This document shows positions 43,971 through 53,813 of a stretch of DNA of 64,000 nt, piece after piece (the first letter of the stretch is position 1; every line of letters begins with the position of its first letter). Source of the stretch: Bacteroidales bacterium (GTDB lineage Bacteria; Bacteroidota; Bacteroidia; Bacteroidales; UBA932); the NCBI GenBank assembly GCA_017452265.1, contig JAFTMS010000022.1, positions 1 through 64,000 on the forward strand. Reading direction: 5' to 3'. The notes under the pieces were generated by a model. It saw only the letters and a list, made by a program, of their open reading frames with translations. It had not been told where the DNA came from and made no database searches. A program made the translations under genes and the position numbers.

Positions 43971-45860
43971 ATGAAAGTAATAAATAAGATACTTATCGGT
44001 GTAGGAATGTTGGCGGCATCTGCTCTGACTTCATGCGAGGACGGACTTACCACTCCGACACAGTCTTCCTTTGACGAGTCTGTGGTGTTCTCGAACTACA
44101 CTCTTGCAGAATACAATGTGTTCGGCATTTATGAAGTCTTCGGACATACCAACTGTCATAGAGGACGTTACCTTCCGTGGTATGGTTTCAATACCGATAT
44201 AGAACTTTACAACAATACCACAGCAGATGAAAAATCCAGCATAGCAAGGTACTCAATGACTGTCACAAATGGTCAGCTGAATCTTTCAAACGGCCCGTAC
44301 AATGAGCTTATGACAGGTATCGAGCGAGCTAATCTTGCCATCCGTGGTATCCGTCAGTATGGAAATCCTGCCGGTAATTCCGATATGGCGGCTCTTTTAG
44401 GAGAGGCACTCTGCGCACGCGCACTTCTCTATACCGAACTTCTTAAGGCATATGGTGAAGTGCCGGCACGTTTAGAACCGATTGCTCCTGAGACCATATA
44501 TATCAACAAGTCAGACAAGGATGTCATCTATAAGCAGCTTCTTGCAGACCTTGAGGAGGCATTCGGATATATGTCATGGCCACTGAAGGGTTCTACGACA
44601 TCTACGACAGACCGCCCGAGCCTCGCCTTTGCCAAGGGACTCTATGCTCGTCTTGCCCTCATGGCTTCCGGCTATTCTCTACGTCCTGAACCAGGTCTTG
44701 TCGGTACTGGAAATGCCGGCACCGTAAGGCTGTCGGAAGATCCGGAACTCCAGAAGGAGGTCCTTTATCCGAAGGCGCTTGCTGCCCTCAAGGATGTGAT
44801 CGATAATTCAGGTCTGTCCCTTTACGATAGCTATGAGCAGCTTTGGAGGGATTTCAACAATATGGATATCGCTGCCGGCAAGGAAGTAATCTTTGTAATA
44901 CCATCATCAGATTCAAGAGGACGCTGGAACTATACTTTTGCAATCAGGACGGAAGGTAATCCGGACTGGACTTCCGGCCCGACTTCAAGCCGTGGCGGTA
45001 CTGCCGGTCCTGTTCCTACGCTTTACTGGAAGTATGGGAAAGAGGATGTCCGTCGAGATCTCAGCTGTGTGAACTGGAAGTGGGTGCTCGGCCCTAATGG
45101 AAGGAATATACCGGAGCTTGCCGGTCCGGACGACTGGTATTTCGGAAAATTCCGTTTAGAATGGCAGCTGGATGCTCCTTATACAGGAGGTAATGACGAT
45201 GGTATCAAGCCGGTATATATGAGGTATTCGGATATCCTTCTCATGGCTGCTGAAATTGCCAATGACCCGGCATGCGGCGCTCGTGACGAGGCTTATGCAA
45301 AAGAATGTCTGCTTCAGGTGCGTAAGAGAGCATACAAAGGAAATGAAGGCATTGCTGCATCTTATGTAAATGGCCTTTCCGGCCAGGAGGCTGTCTTTAA
45401 TGCAATCGTCGATGAGCGTGCACTCGAATTTGTCGGCGAGATGCTTCGTAAGCAGGATCTCATCCGTTGGAACAAGCTCAAGGAGAAAATGGATGAATCA
45501 AAGGCTGAGCTTGAGGCATGGATGGACAATGCCGGCACAGAGTTCGGTCCTGCGGTATGGTACAGATATGCTGCCGACGGATCTATTGAAACATATGGCT
45601 ATAATGAAAAGTCTACAACAGATTCTGCTCCGGCAGGTGAAGGTTGGGAATGCTATACGAATTCAAAGGGAGAAGTCGCTACCTATTTCAAATTTACAAG
45701 TGAAGATGAAACTACCGGTTCCGTATCTCGCAGCGAGTCCGCTCAAAAGAAGCTTGATTCTTTCTACGACAACGACCCTGATACCAGACAGTGGTGGCCG
45801 ATTCCTGAAGCCACTCTTGTAAACAGCCAGGGAACGCTCTTCAATGACTATGGATTTTAA
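43971..45860 (+). CDS. SusD-like glycan-binding lipoprotein
   Basis: 629 residues, lipobox LTSC (C22). Helical TPR-like SusD fold is indicated by ALLGEALCARALLYTELLKAYGEVPARLEP, LAFAKGLYARLALMASGY, KPVYMRYSDILLMAAEIAND, AKECLLQVRKRAY, and DERALEFVGEMLRKQDLIRWNKLKEKM near the C-terminus. It forms the lid of the SusC barrel on the cell surface and binds the incoming oligosaccharide. Located 11 bases after susC. Confidence 0.96.
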   Translation: MKVINKILIGVGMLAASALTSCEDGLTTPTQSSFDESVVFSNYTLAEYNVFGIYEVFGHTNCHRGRYLPWYGFNTDIELYNNTTADEKSSIARYSMTVTNGQLNLSNGPYNELMTGIERANLAIRGIRQYGNPAGNSDMAALLGEALCARALLYTELLKAYGEVPARLEPIAPETIYINKSDKDVIYKQLLADLEEAFGYMSWPLKGSTTSTTDRPSLAFAKGLYARLALMASGYSLRPEPGLVGTGNAGTVRLSEDPELQKEVLYPKALAALKDVIDNSGLSLYDSYEQLWRDFNNMDIAAGKEVIFVIPSSDSRGRWNYTFAIRTEGNPDWTSGPTSSRGGTAGPVPTLYWKYGKEDVRRDLSCVNWKWVLGPNGRNIPELAGPDDWYFGKFRLEWQLDAPYTGGNDDGIKPVYMRYSDILLMAAEIANDPACGARDEAYAKECLLQVRKRAYKGNEGIAASYVNGLSGQEAVFNAIVDERALEFVGEMLRKQDLIRWNKLKEKMDESKAELEAWMDNAGTEFGPAVWYRYAADGSIETYGYNEKSTTDSAPAGEGWECYTNSKGEVATYFKFTSEDETTGSVSRSESAQKKLDSFYDNDPDTRQWWPIPEATLVNSQGTLFNDYGF

Positions 45861-45873
45861 TATTTGACCAATC

Positions 45874-48800
45874 ATGAAAAGAATATTTTCAGCTATATTA
45901 TTGGGAGTATCACTCATCATTTCCGGTACAGCATTTACAGGCTGTACCGAAGAAATGGTGGACATCAATGACGAGATGACGCTCGGCAGATGTCTTACTC
46001 CTACAGAACTCTCTGCCAAGATTGTGAATGGTGAGTTCATCGAGTTCAACTGGACCAAATCCAAGGGAGCTACCGAGTTTGTTCTCGAACTGTATTCGGA
46101 CGAAGAAATGACCACTCTTGTCGAGACTCTTTCTATTCCAGCCGCAGAGCTTCCGTATACGGCTGATCTTGAGGCCGATATGACGTATTATGCCCGCGTT
46201 AAGGCTGTGGATTCGGAAGGTGTCATCGCCGATTCGCATTGGGCTGTATTTGATCGTGCGCTCCAGACATATGCAATCAAGTCATCGCTCAATCCTGAAC
46301 TGGTAAGCAGATCCGAGACTTCGATTACGATAAAGTGGACAAAGGATGCTGAAGTTGATCATATACGCATCACTCCAGCCATTGCTACTGAGGATGATTA
46401 TACACGCTTTGATGTCAATGCAGATGCAGTAGCTGCAGCACAGATTGAGGTGACAGGACTCAGACCGTCTGTAAATTACACTCTGGCTGTTCATTTCAAG
46501 AGTGCTGACAGAGGACAGGTTTCTGCCTGGACCAGGCCTTCAATGACCGAACCTGCTGAAGTCTCTACTTCAGATGCTCTTCTTCAGGCTCTTACGGAAG
46601 GTGCACCGGTAATAAAGGTGGCATATTCGGAAACTCCATATGTGATCGGCAAGGTCGCGCTCTCTAAGCCGGTGGCAATGTACGGTGATGCAACAGATGC
46701 CGGGCTGCAGCCTGTAATTCAGGGTGGACTTGAAATCGGCGACGGCGTTACAAACATCCATTTCGAGGCTCTTACATTTGATGGAGCCGGCCTGTCGGAG
46801 TATCCGCACCATCTTACATTCGGTGCCGCTGCAAGCGTTGAAAGCATATCAGTCGTAAACTGTAATCTCAATAACTATCTTCGAGGTATCCTTTATGAGA
46901 ACAGCAAGGCTCCTGTAATCAATAAGATATCTTACAATGGAACTGTCGTGAACAATGTCGGCGGTGACGGTGGTGACTGCTTCGACTTCCGTGGAAAGGC
47001 TGTCGTGGGCGACATATCATTCCTGAACTGTACGTTGAACGGTGGTGCACGTACATATTTCCGCCTCGATGCCAATGCAACAGTCGAGTCACTCTCGCTT
47101 ACTCATTGTACATTCAACAACCTCTGCTTTGCCAACAACGGCAACAATAACGGTATATTCAATGTGCGTGCTCTCAATGCGGCAGGTACAGCTCCTGCAT
47201 TCGTTCTGACACACAACGTGTTCCTTAATATGAACGATGACAACAAGAGATGCTGCCTTATCGCAAAGAACTCTACTTCAGCTTTCCCGACAGAGATTTC
47301 GAACAACTTCTTCTATAACTGCTACGACAGGTTCTTCATCCCTCAGAAGGATGGCTCATCCCTCTCTGGAGACGATCTGAAGGCGGCAGCAGATGCTGGA
47401 CGTGCTCTCATTCTTGTGAATGGAAGTGTAGAGCTTGCAGACGATCCTTGTGTCGACAGCGTACGCGACAAGCTCAACGTTACAAGCAAGGAAGTCCAGG
47501 AGACTGATGCAGGTGACCCAAGGTGGTTTGCTGCTTATGTGGAGATTCCTGAGGACCTTACTCAGGAAGTTACTCCTACAGGAAAGATCTGGAATCTTAC
47601 TGACGGCCAGACATTCAAGAAGCAGGCTGACAAGGATATGGTCCGCGACGGCATCCGCTTCTATGTCAGGAACACTCCTGTAAACTTCACCAAGGAAGGA
47701 TTCGAGTTCTCTGGCGAGGCTGTGCTCGAAGGCGGCGTTCCGGTTGATGGTGCAATAGGAATAAAGGTGAATGAGCCGGGTTCAGTCATTATCTCGGTAG
47801 CCGAGGCGACAGGTCATTCTAATCTCACTGTAAGCCTTGACGGAAAGGTATCAGCTTCGGTTCCTGCTGGCGCGGAGTATCAGAAAGTGACTTTCGCGAA
47901 TGTTTCAGGTGAGCAGATGATTTACATCTATGGCTGCCACCCTGCAACAATGGCCTTCCTCCAGTGGACATCAGACGTTCAGGTGCTTGAGACTGTTCTT
48001 GCAACACCTGAGGTGTCAATTAGCAAGACTGTTGTGAATGAGCGTGCGGAGGAGACCATCACCCTTACATGGGAGTCTGTAGACTATGCCGGCTCATACA
48101 ACGTGACAATTGACGGAAAGACCGTGAATGTTGCTGAGACTGCATATTCATTCTCTACGGCAAACTATGCTGTTGAGGAGGAAGGAGGCGATTTCGCGAT
48201 TTCTGTGACAGCAGTTCCTGCTGCCGACGATTACACACGCGAAGAATCTGCTCCGGCGGAACTCTCGTTCCATGTGAACGATGTTCCTGACGAGCCGGGA
48301 ATAAGGATCGTGAGATATACTCTTACCTTCCCGAGTGCTGCAACTGCCGATGAGAAGTATGTCTGCGAGAACAATGACGGTTTCTATGTGCAGACAACAG
48401 GCGGCTGGGCAATTGATTCAAACAGTCAGAAATTTGCTGTGACAGGTGGAACGGACTATGATCAGTATTCAACACGTCTGAAGGGTTCCAAGACATCTGA
48501 TTCAAAGACGATGACCATAACTGTTCCTAATGATGGTGTCCTTTATATCGGCGCTCGTTCAGGAAACGGCTCAGCTACCGACCGTACGATGGCACTTATC
48601 CAGAACGGTGTCGAAATCCTTCCTGCAACAGTGATCAAGGATGAAGATAAGTTTTCTGTAGGTGACGCAAGCGCATTCCCTTATACCGTTGTCAATGTAA
48701 AGGCAGGTAACATTGAAGTCATCCTTAACAATGGTATAAATTTCTACGGAATCGTATATGACGCTACTGAAGGTTCGGCAGCAGTTGACTATGTATGGGA

Positions 48801-49239
48801 CTTCTCTTCTGACGCTTGGATAACAGCTATGAGCGCTGTTGAGAAGAATACAAACAACAGTGACTGGGACATCGAGGTCGATGGGCTCAAGATGGTTTCA
48901 GGTGGCGGTTCGATCAAGTGGAATACGACTGTGGTAAACGATGTAGAATATCACTACTGGCAGATAGGAGGTGGTGGGTCAGAAACCAAGAGGTATTTTG
49001 AGTTCACAACCGACGTCGCAGGAACAGTGTCTGTTTATGCATCCGGTACTAATGATGATCTTGACCAGACCCGTATGGTTGTCGTGAAAGCGGAAGGTGC
49101 AGATCCTGTTGAGCAATTTGGTGCATCCAAGAAGTCTGAAGGACCAGTGAAACTTGACTATCAGGTAACACCTGGAGTCGTGAAGGTCTACACCAACGCA
49201 GGTCTGATCCTTTACAAGATTGAGTTTCACTCAAACTAA
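45874..49239 (+). CDS. Large surface lipoprotein with FN3 and beta-helix domains (DUF4957/DUF5123-like)
   Basis: 1121 residues, lipobox FTGC. Two N-terminal fibronectin-like domains (about 40-230) precede a beta-helix region (about 245-490) with repeating strand-turns such as VTNIHFEALTFDGAG, ISFLNCTLNGGARTYFRLDANA and HCTFNNLCFANNGNN. This matches the DUF4957/DUF5123 architecture common in pectin loci. Further Ig-like modules and two C-terminal carbohydrate-binding-like beta domains (about 815-960 and 970-1120, each with GTVSVYASG- or YIGARSGNGS-type strands) follow. Third gene after susCD, in the SusE/F position, so a surface glycan-binding role is likely. Enzymatic activity of the helix is not excluded. 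Confidence 0.8.
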   Translation: MKRIFSAILLGVSLIISGTAFTGCTEEMVDINDEMTLGRCLTPTELSAKIVNGEFIEFNWTKSKGATEFVLELYSDEEMTTLVETLSIPAAELPYTADLEADMTYYARVKAVDSEGVIADSHWAVFDRALQTYAIKSSLNPELVSRSETSITIKWTKDAEVDHIRITPAIATEDDYTRFDVNADAVAAAQIEVTGLRPSVNYTLAVHFKSADRGQVSAWTRPSMTEPAEVSTSDALLQALTEGAPVIKVAYSETPYVIGKVALSKPVAMYGDATDAGLQPVIQGGLEIGDGVTNIHFEALTFDGAGLSEYPHHLTFGAAASVESISVVNCNLNNYLRGILYENSKAPVINKISYNGTVVNNVGGDGGDCFDFRGKAVVGDISFLNCTLNGGARTYFRLDANATVESLSLTHCTFNNLCFANNGNNNGIFNVRALNAAGTAPAFVLTHNVFLNMNDDNKRCCLIAKNSTSAFPTEISNNFFYNCYDRFFIPQKDGSSLSGDDLKAAADAGRALILVNGSVELADDPCVDSVRDKLNVTSKEVQETDAGDPRWFAAYVEIPEDLTQEVTPTGKIWNLTDGQTFKKQADKDMVRDGIRFYVRNTPVNFTKEGFEFSGEAVLEGGVPVDGAIGIKVNEPGSVIISVAEATGHSNLTVSLDGKVSASVPAGAEYQKVTFANVSGEQMIYIYGCHPATMAFLQWTSDVQVLETVLATPEVSISKTVVNERAEETITLTWESVDYAGSYNVTIDGKTVNVAETAYSFSTANYAVEEEGGDFAISVTAVPAADDYTREESAPAELSFHVNDVPDEPGIRIVRYTLTFPSAATADEKYVCENNDGFYVQTTGGWAIDSNSQKFAVTGGTDYDQYSTRLKGSKTSDSKTMTITVPNDGVLYIGARSGNGSATDRTMALIQNGVEILPATVIKDEDKFSVGDASAFPYTVVNVKAGNIEVILNNGINFYGIVYDATEGSAAVDYVWDFSSDAWITAMSAVEKNTNNSDWDIEVDGLKMVSGGGSIKWNTTVVNDVEYHYWQIGGGGSETKRYFEFTTDVAGTVSVYASGTNDDLDQTRMVVVKAEGADPVEQFGASKKSEGPVKLDYQVTPGVVKVYTNAGLILYKIEFHSN

Positions 49240-49265
49240 ACCATAACCAATAAATATCACGTTTT

Positions 49266-49298
49266 CGGGGTGACTGTATCAGCAGCCACCCCGTTTTT
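49266..49298 (+). terminator. Terminator of the pectin locus
   Basis: CGGGGTG (49266-49272) pairs with CACCCCG (49287-49293), followed by TTTTT, 27 bases after the last gene. Confidence 0.85.
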
Positions 49299-49337
49299 AT
49301 CCTGACGCTTAAAGTGTTGATACATAGCTGATTCCTG

Positions 49338-49372
49338 AAACTGCGTGCTCCCCAAAGGCAGCACGCAGTTTT
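49338..49372 (-). terminator. Terminator of the serine hydrolase operon
   Basis: AAACTGCGTGCT and AGCACGCAGTTT form a perfect 12-bp stem with a short loop, with a T run on both strands, 40 bases beyond the hydrolase stop. It may act in both directions. Confidence 0.8.
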
Positions 49373-49412
49373 GGTAAGTTGTTGAGTGGTAGTAGTTTAG
49401 GTGCCAAGGTGT

Positions 49413-50696
49413 TTATTCGAAGAGGTTGCGACGGGGGAGCTTGTCGCAGTAGAGGGAGCGGCACTGCTGGAAGAGGGCATCGGTGTAACGGGCGAGGCCT
49501 GGGCCTTTCCAAGTGCTTGTGTTGGTGATAAGTATCCAGCATTCACCGTCCGGAAAACGCTTCACGAGAGCGCTTGTGCCGGCGAGTGTGCCGGTTCTGC
49601 TCCAGCCTTTGGCAGGGTTGGTGTCGTTCCAGCCGAGCGAGAAAGTCTCGGTGTCGAAATACTCGGTCATCTGGCTGATGCTGTCCGCATTAAGGATGTC
49701 AGGAACTTCAGGGCTGCCGTCAATGGATGCGACAAGGCGTGCGATTTCGGCAGGGGAGCCGCACAATGCTCCAGCTCCTGAAAGCAGAGTGATGTTGTTG
49801 CCACCGTAGCATCTTTCCACTATACGGCCGCTTCCGTTGTATTCCTCGATGTACTTTCCGTCCCCTTCATGTGTGTAGTATCGCACTTCGTTGGTACGCT
49901 TGTCCTCATAATAGTTTCCTGCGATGTGCATGTCGTAGCATCCTGCCGGGAACAGCACCTCCTTGCGTATGAATTCTTCATAAGACATCCCGGATTTCTT
50001 CTCGATGATTTCCGAAAGCAGCAGATAACCGAAATTCGAATATTTCTGCCATGAGCCCGGCTGGAACCTGAGTCTTCTTTGCAGGACGACCGTCATGAAG
50101 TCCTCGACTTCTGGCGCATGGTCGAGCTTCAGCTGGTTCATCACATCGCGCGACGAGAAAAGAGGATCGCGCGAAAAGCCGCCCTGATGCCTCAGAAGAT
50201 GCTCCACCGTAATCTTCCTGTAGTTTCTGTCCTTTATGAGGGAATTGTAGAAATCGTCGTTCAGGATGCCTGAGGGGCCGAAGACCGTGTCGCTCAGATG
50301 CAGCGAATCCCTTTCCTGCAGCACCATGATTCCGACTGCGGTAATCAGTTTGGAAACAGATGCCATCCTCAGGATATGCGAAGGCTGCATCTCGATTCCC
50401 AACTCTTCGTCGGCCCAGCCGTATCCTTTCGCGTATAAAAGTGAGTCGTTTCTCGTGATTGCAAGTGAAGCCCCCTTGATCTGCCAGCTGTTCAGGAACT
50501 TGCGCACTCTTCTGTCCAGTCCCTCCAGCTCGGGAATCTCAGACATTGAGTTGTCAAGCGTCTCGTTCAGCTTCACGCGTTCGGGAATCAGCTCCTGCGG
50601 CTTTGGCAGAGGCCTGTGGAAAAATGATGTTGCGGTGGCAATCGTGATTGCAAGCACAGCTGCAAATGCAAGGATGATGGGCAGACGTCTCTTCAT
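49413..50696 (-). CDS. Serine hydrolase of the beta-lactamase class C/esterase family
   Basis: 427-residue membrane-anchored or exported protein: an N-terminal hydrophobic segment follows MKRRLP. Start chosen at 50696, with a strong AAGGAGGG site seven bases upstream. Active-site motifs are SVSKLITA (S-x-x-K) and YSNFGYLLLSEII (Y-x-N); the third box is not obvious. RHQGGFSRDP is typical of the penicillin-binding/esterase group rather than true resistance enzymes. Substrate unknown: peptidoglycan peptides or esters are possible. It is last in the operon with the cytidylate kinase-like gene 10 bases upstream. Confidence 0.85.
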   Translation of the reverse strand: MKRRLPIILAFAAVLAITIATATSFFHRPLPKPQELIPERVKLNETLDNSMSEIPELEGLDRRVRKFLNSWQIKGASLAITRNDSLLYAKGYGWADEELGIEMQPSHILRMASVSKLITAVGIMVLQERDSLHLSDTVFGPSGILNDDFYNSLIKDRNYRKITVEHLLRHQGGFSRDPLFSSRDVMNQLKLDHAPEVEDFMTVVLQRRLRFQPGSWQKYSNFGYLLLSEIIEKKSGMSYEEFIRKEVLFPAGCYDMHIAGNYYEDKRTNEVRYYTHEGDGKYIEEYNGSGRIVERCYGGNNITLLSGAGALCGSPAEIARLVASIDGSPEVPDILNADSISQMTEYFDTETFSLGWNDTNPAKGWSRTGTLAGTSALVKRFPDGECWILITNTSTWKGPGLARYTDALFQQCRSLYCDKLPRRNLFE

Positions 50697-50706
50697 CTGT
50701 CCCTCC

Positions 50707-51318
50707 TTACAGCAATCCTGCCCTGCGGGCATATTCTATTATGAAATCGGCCGTGCCTTCGACGCCGAGTATCGAAGAGTCCAGACAGAGGTCGTAGGTA
50801 GAAGCCACACCCCAGTTGCCGAAGGTGTAGTAATTATAGTATTCCTCCCTTCCCTTGTCCTTACGTTCCATCAGCTCGAGTGCCTTTTCATCCGAAAGGC
50901 CGAGGCGCTCCACTATTCTTCCGACACGCACAGCCTGAGGTGCAGTGATGAACACATCCAGAGTGCAGTCCAGCTCGCGAAGCACGTAATCGGCGCATCT
51001 TCCCACAATTATGGCCGGACCGTGCTCAGCTATGCTCCGTATCGTTTCGCACTGCATGGAGAAGATGTCCTTGTCGCTCATGTAGCTGTTGGTCTGGGAC
51101 GAGTACTCTGTCGTGAAGATGGATGAAAGCGAGAAGAACCGGCGCTTCTCGTCGCTCCTGGCGAAGAACTCTGCGCTGAAACCGCTGTCCTGAGCGGCTT
51201 TTGTGAGCAGTTCATTGTCAAAAACAGGAATACCGAGCTTCTTGCCGAGCTCCAGAGCCACGGCCTTTCCGCCGCTCCCGAACTGTCTTCCGACAGTGAT
51301 TATGAGTTTCTTTTCCAT
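50707..51318 (-). CDS. Cytidylate kinase-like family protein
   Basis: 203-residue P-loop protein starting MEKKLIITVGRQFGSGGKAVALELGKKLG. The P-loop is of the GR-x-(F/Y)-GSGG type that defines the cytidylate kinase-like group, distinct from canonical Cmk (GPxxxGK). Further elements are IIVGRCADYVLRE and VFITAPQAVRVGRI. These proteins are common in anaerobes and often sit beside MATE or other membrane genes; their substrate is not established. It lies 21 bases after the MATE gene. Confidence 0.85.
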   Translation of the reverse strand: MEKKLIITVGRQFGSGGKAVALELGKKLGIPVFDNELLTKAAQDSGFSAEFFARSDEKRRFFSLSSIFTTEYSSQTNSYMSDKDIFSMQCETIRSIAEHGPAIIVGRCADYVLRELDCTLDVFITAPQAVRVGRIVERLGLSDEKALELMERKDKGREEYYNYYTFGNWGVASTYDLCLDSSILGVEGTADFIIEYARRAGLL

Positions 51319-51339
51319 TGTGGTCAGTTTGTTCTCTTG

Positions 51340-52734
51340 TTATAACTGGCTTCCGAGTATGGCGGGATCGTCTCCATCGTTGAGCCTGCTGAATTTCCGG
51401 AACAGCCTTGAAAGCAGTATGGCTGTGAGGATGAATGCGATGAAGTCCGAAATAGGGAAACTCATCCACACTCCGAGTCCGTCAAAGAAAAGAGGAAGCA
51501 CATAGAGCAGTGGAATGAGGAAGAGCAGCTGTCTTGAAAGCGAAAGCAGAATCGACTTCTGCACCATTCCGAGACACTGGAAGAAATTTGTGGCAATCAT
51601 CTGGAATCCTACGATAGGGAAGGCAAGATTCATGATTCTCAGTCCTTTTACAGACATGCCGAGAAGTTCCGTGTCGTTCGTGAATATGCTGCAGGCCATC
51701 TTCGGACAGAGCAGCGAAATAAGGAAGCATGCACATGTGACGGCAGTCGCAAGCTTTGCCGTCTTCCAGAATACCTCCTTCACGCGCGTGTATTTCCTTG
51801 CCCCGTAATTGTATCCGGCAATAGGCTGCATTCCCTGATTCAGACCCAAGCATATCATCGCAAACATGAACGTGAGCCTGTTGCAGATACCGTAGGCTCC
51901 GATTCCGAGGTCGCCGCTGTACTTGCGGAGCTGCTGATTGATGAACAATGTCACAAGACAGGCTGCGGAGTTCATAAGGAAAGGCCCCATGCCGATGGCA
52001 AGCGAGTCTTTCGCCACCCTCATATCGAGCCTTGCAATGCCCTTTTCGAAATGGAAGGCGCGGCTCTTGTCGTTGAAGTGAAGCATCACCACTACCATTG
52101 CCACGGTCTGCGCGATGACGGTCGCCCAGGCGGCTCCGGAGATGCCCATGTCGAACACGAATATGAATATCGGGTCGAGTATGGCGTTGAACAGCACGGT
52201 GAATATGGTCAGGCCCATCGCCTTCTTCGGGCTTCCGGACGAGCGCATGGCCGAGTTCAGACCGAAATACAGATGTGTTATCACATTGCCGTACAGGATG
52301 ATGCGCATGTATTCCTTCGCATATGGAAGAGTGTTCTCGCTGGCTCCGAAGAAATACAGGATGGGATCCAGGAACACGAGGGCCGCAATCATGAATGCGA
52401 AACCTATGATCATGTTGAGGCTGACGATGTTGCCGAGTACCTTGTTGGCCGCCTTGTAGTTCTTCTGGCCCAGCAGCACTGACAGCATGGTCGAGGCTCC
52501 GGCTCCGACCAGTGTGCCGAATGCCGTCGAAAGGTTCATGAGCGGGAATGTGACGGCAAGGCCGGAAATGGCGAGTGGACCGCATCCCTGTCCTATGAAG
52601 ATGCTGTCCACCATGTTATACAGCGAAGCCGCCGTCTGTGCTATGATTGCCGGCAGCGCATACTGTTTCAGCAGCCTGCCGATCTTTTCCGTTCCGAGTT
52701 CTGTGGGGATTGTGTTCGTCTTGTCTTCTGCCAT
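51340..52734 (-). CDS. MATE family efflux transporter
   Basis: 464 residues with about twelve membrane helices in two related halves. Family features include YALPAIIAQTAASLYNMVDSIFIGQG near the N-terminus, NLSTAFGTLVGAGASTMLSVLLGQ, GICNRLTFMFAMICLGLNQGMQPIAGYNYGARKY, and LLFLIPLLYVLPLFF. It exports cationic drugs or metabolites by antiport with Na+ or H+. The gene starts one base beyond the FKBP stop and is in the same operon. The substrate is not predictable. Confidence 0.95.
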   Translation of the reverse strand: MAEDKTNTIPTELGTEKIGRLLKQYALPAIIAQTAASLYNMVDSIFIGQGCGPLAISGLAVTFPLMNLSTAFGTLVGAGASTMLSVLLGQKNYKAANKVLGNIVSLNMIIGFAFMIAALVFLDPILYFFGASENTLPYAKEYMRIILYGNVITHLYFGLNSAMRSSGSPKKAMGLTIFTVLFNAILDPIFIFVFDMGISGAAWATVIAQTVAMVVVMLHFNDKSRAFHFEKGIARLDMRVAKDSLAIGMGPFLMNSAACLVTLFINQQLRKYSGDLGIGAYGICNRLTFMFAMICLGLNQGMQPIAGYNYGARKYTRVKEVFWKTAKLATAVTCACFLISLLCPKMACSIFTNDTELLGMSVKGLRIMNLAFPIVGFQMIATNFFQCLGMVQKSILLSLSRQLLFLIPLLYVLPLFFDGLGVWMSFPISDFIAFILTAILLSRLFRKFSRLNDGDDPAILGSQL

Positions 52735-52735
52735 C

Positions 52736-53761
52736 TTAGTCCTCCGGTTCCTCTACGATTTCGATTTCAAATATCAAAGGGGCATATGCCGGGATGCTAG
52801 AACCGCTGCCTGAATAGCCGTAGCCGAGCGGTGAGTAAAATACTCCGATACCCTTCTCCATAGGGTGCATCTGCCACAGCGTCAGGGCAAAACCCGATAT
52901 GATCGAAGATTCGTCAGAGCCCATGGTTATGTCGCTGTAGCTCTCGCCCCAGTTGATCTGTACCGGCTCGTAAGTCTTTGATGATGAATATAGACCGTTG
53001 TCCTTTGCGACTTTCTCCATGGTCGTGTCGAACACGAGTCCGTTCAGAAGCTTTCCTGTATAGTTGATGTAGATTGTCGTGTCTGAAGGGAATGTGTCTT
53101 CTGTGTCGATGTCCTCTGAAACAGGCTGGTAGTAGAATCCTGTCGTGTCGTTGGTCATCCTGTCGTTGAAGGTCTCAGGATTGTCGCTGATGTATTTCTT
53201 GATCTGCTCGATCTCATATACGTTGATGCTGTCGGTGAAGGCCTTCACCGTGATGTCGTAGATGGCATCCGAATAGCTTGACGATGCGTCAAGATACTGC
53301 TCCTCAGTGTCGTAAGCCTTGTAGGACATGAGCCAGCTCGGAATGATGACCTTCTTGCTTCCTCCTGCCTTCATGCCTTCGAGAGCATCCATGAGTCCTG
53401 CCTGGATGGTACCCTCGAATGTAGTCCACACCGTCGGGCCGTAATATGTCGTCACGGCGTACTCTCCCAGCTGTCTGGCCGTCTCGGAGTCCGTATATGC
53501 CGAAATCGTACCCTCAAGGTCTGTGGCGACATAGTCCAGAACCACATATCCGTCTTCCGTCACCTCATCTCCGGTACCTTCTGTCTCTTCAATTATATAT
53601 ATGCCTCTGCCTGCCTTTTCCGCGTTCGGATAATTCAACGACAGCCATGCGTCGAAATAGCGCTTGTTGGCCTCGTTCGGGCCGCTTGAAACGGTTTTTG
53701 CGCAGCCTGTCATCACAATGGCCGCGATTACACAGAGAATAGAGCTAAATGTATTCTTCAT
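52736..53761 (-). CDS. FKBP-type peptidyl-prolyl isomerase lipoprotein
   Basis: 341 residues starting at MKNTF; an upstream start would overlap the -7 box at 53786-53793. Lipobox VMTGC. Two FKBP-like regions are apparent: one at about 60-150 with EDGYVVLDYVATDLEGTISAYTD and GLMDALEGMKAGGSKKVIIPSWLMSY, and one at about 215-340 ending in SIPAYAPLIFEIEIVEEPED. Envelope foldase of the type widespread in Bacteroidota. First gene of the operon with MATE, the kinase-like gene and the hydrolase. Confidence 0.9.
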   Translation of the reverse strand: MKNTFSSILCVIAAIVMTGCAKTVSSGPNEANKRYFDAWLSLNYPNAEKAGRGIYIIEETEGTGDEVTEDGYVVLDYVATDLEGTISAYTDSETARQLGEYAVTTYYGPTVWTTFEGTIQAGLMDALEGMKAGGSKKVIIPSWLMSYKAYDTEEQYLDASSSYSDAIYDITVKAFTDSINVYEIEQIKKYISDNPETFNDRMTNDTTGFYYQPVSEDIDTEDTFPSDTTIYINYTGKLLNGLVFDTTMEKVAKDNGLYSSSKTYEPVQINWGESYSDITMGSDESSIISGFALTLWQMHPMEKGIGVFYSPLGYGYSGSGSSIPAYAPLIFEIEIVEEPED

Positions 53762-53785
53762 TCTACGGATTGAAATTTTAACCGA

Positions 53786-53793
53786 CAAAGATA
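53786..53793 (-). promoter_or_regulatory. -7 box for the FKBP-MATE operon
   Basis: TATCTTTG on the minus strand, a full consensus match, 24 bases before the FKBP ATG. No clear -33 TTTG at 19 bases. Confidence 0.55.
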
Positions 53794-53813
53794 GTAAAAA
53801 AAACGTAAGTACT

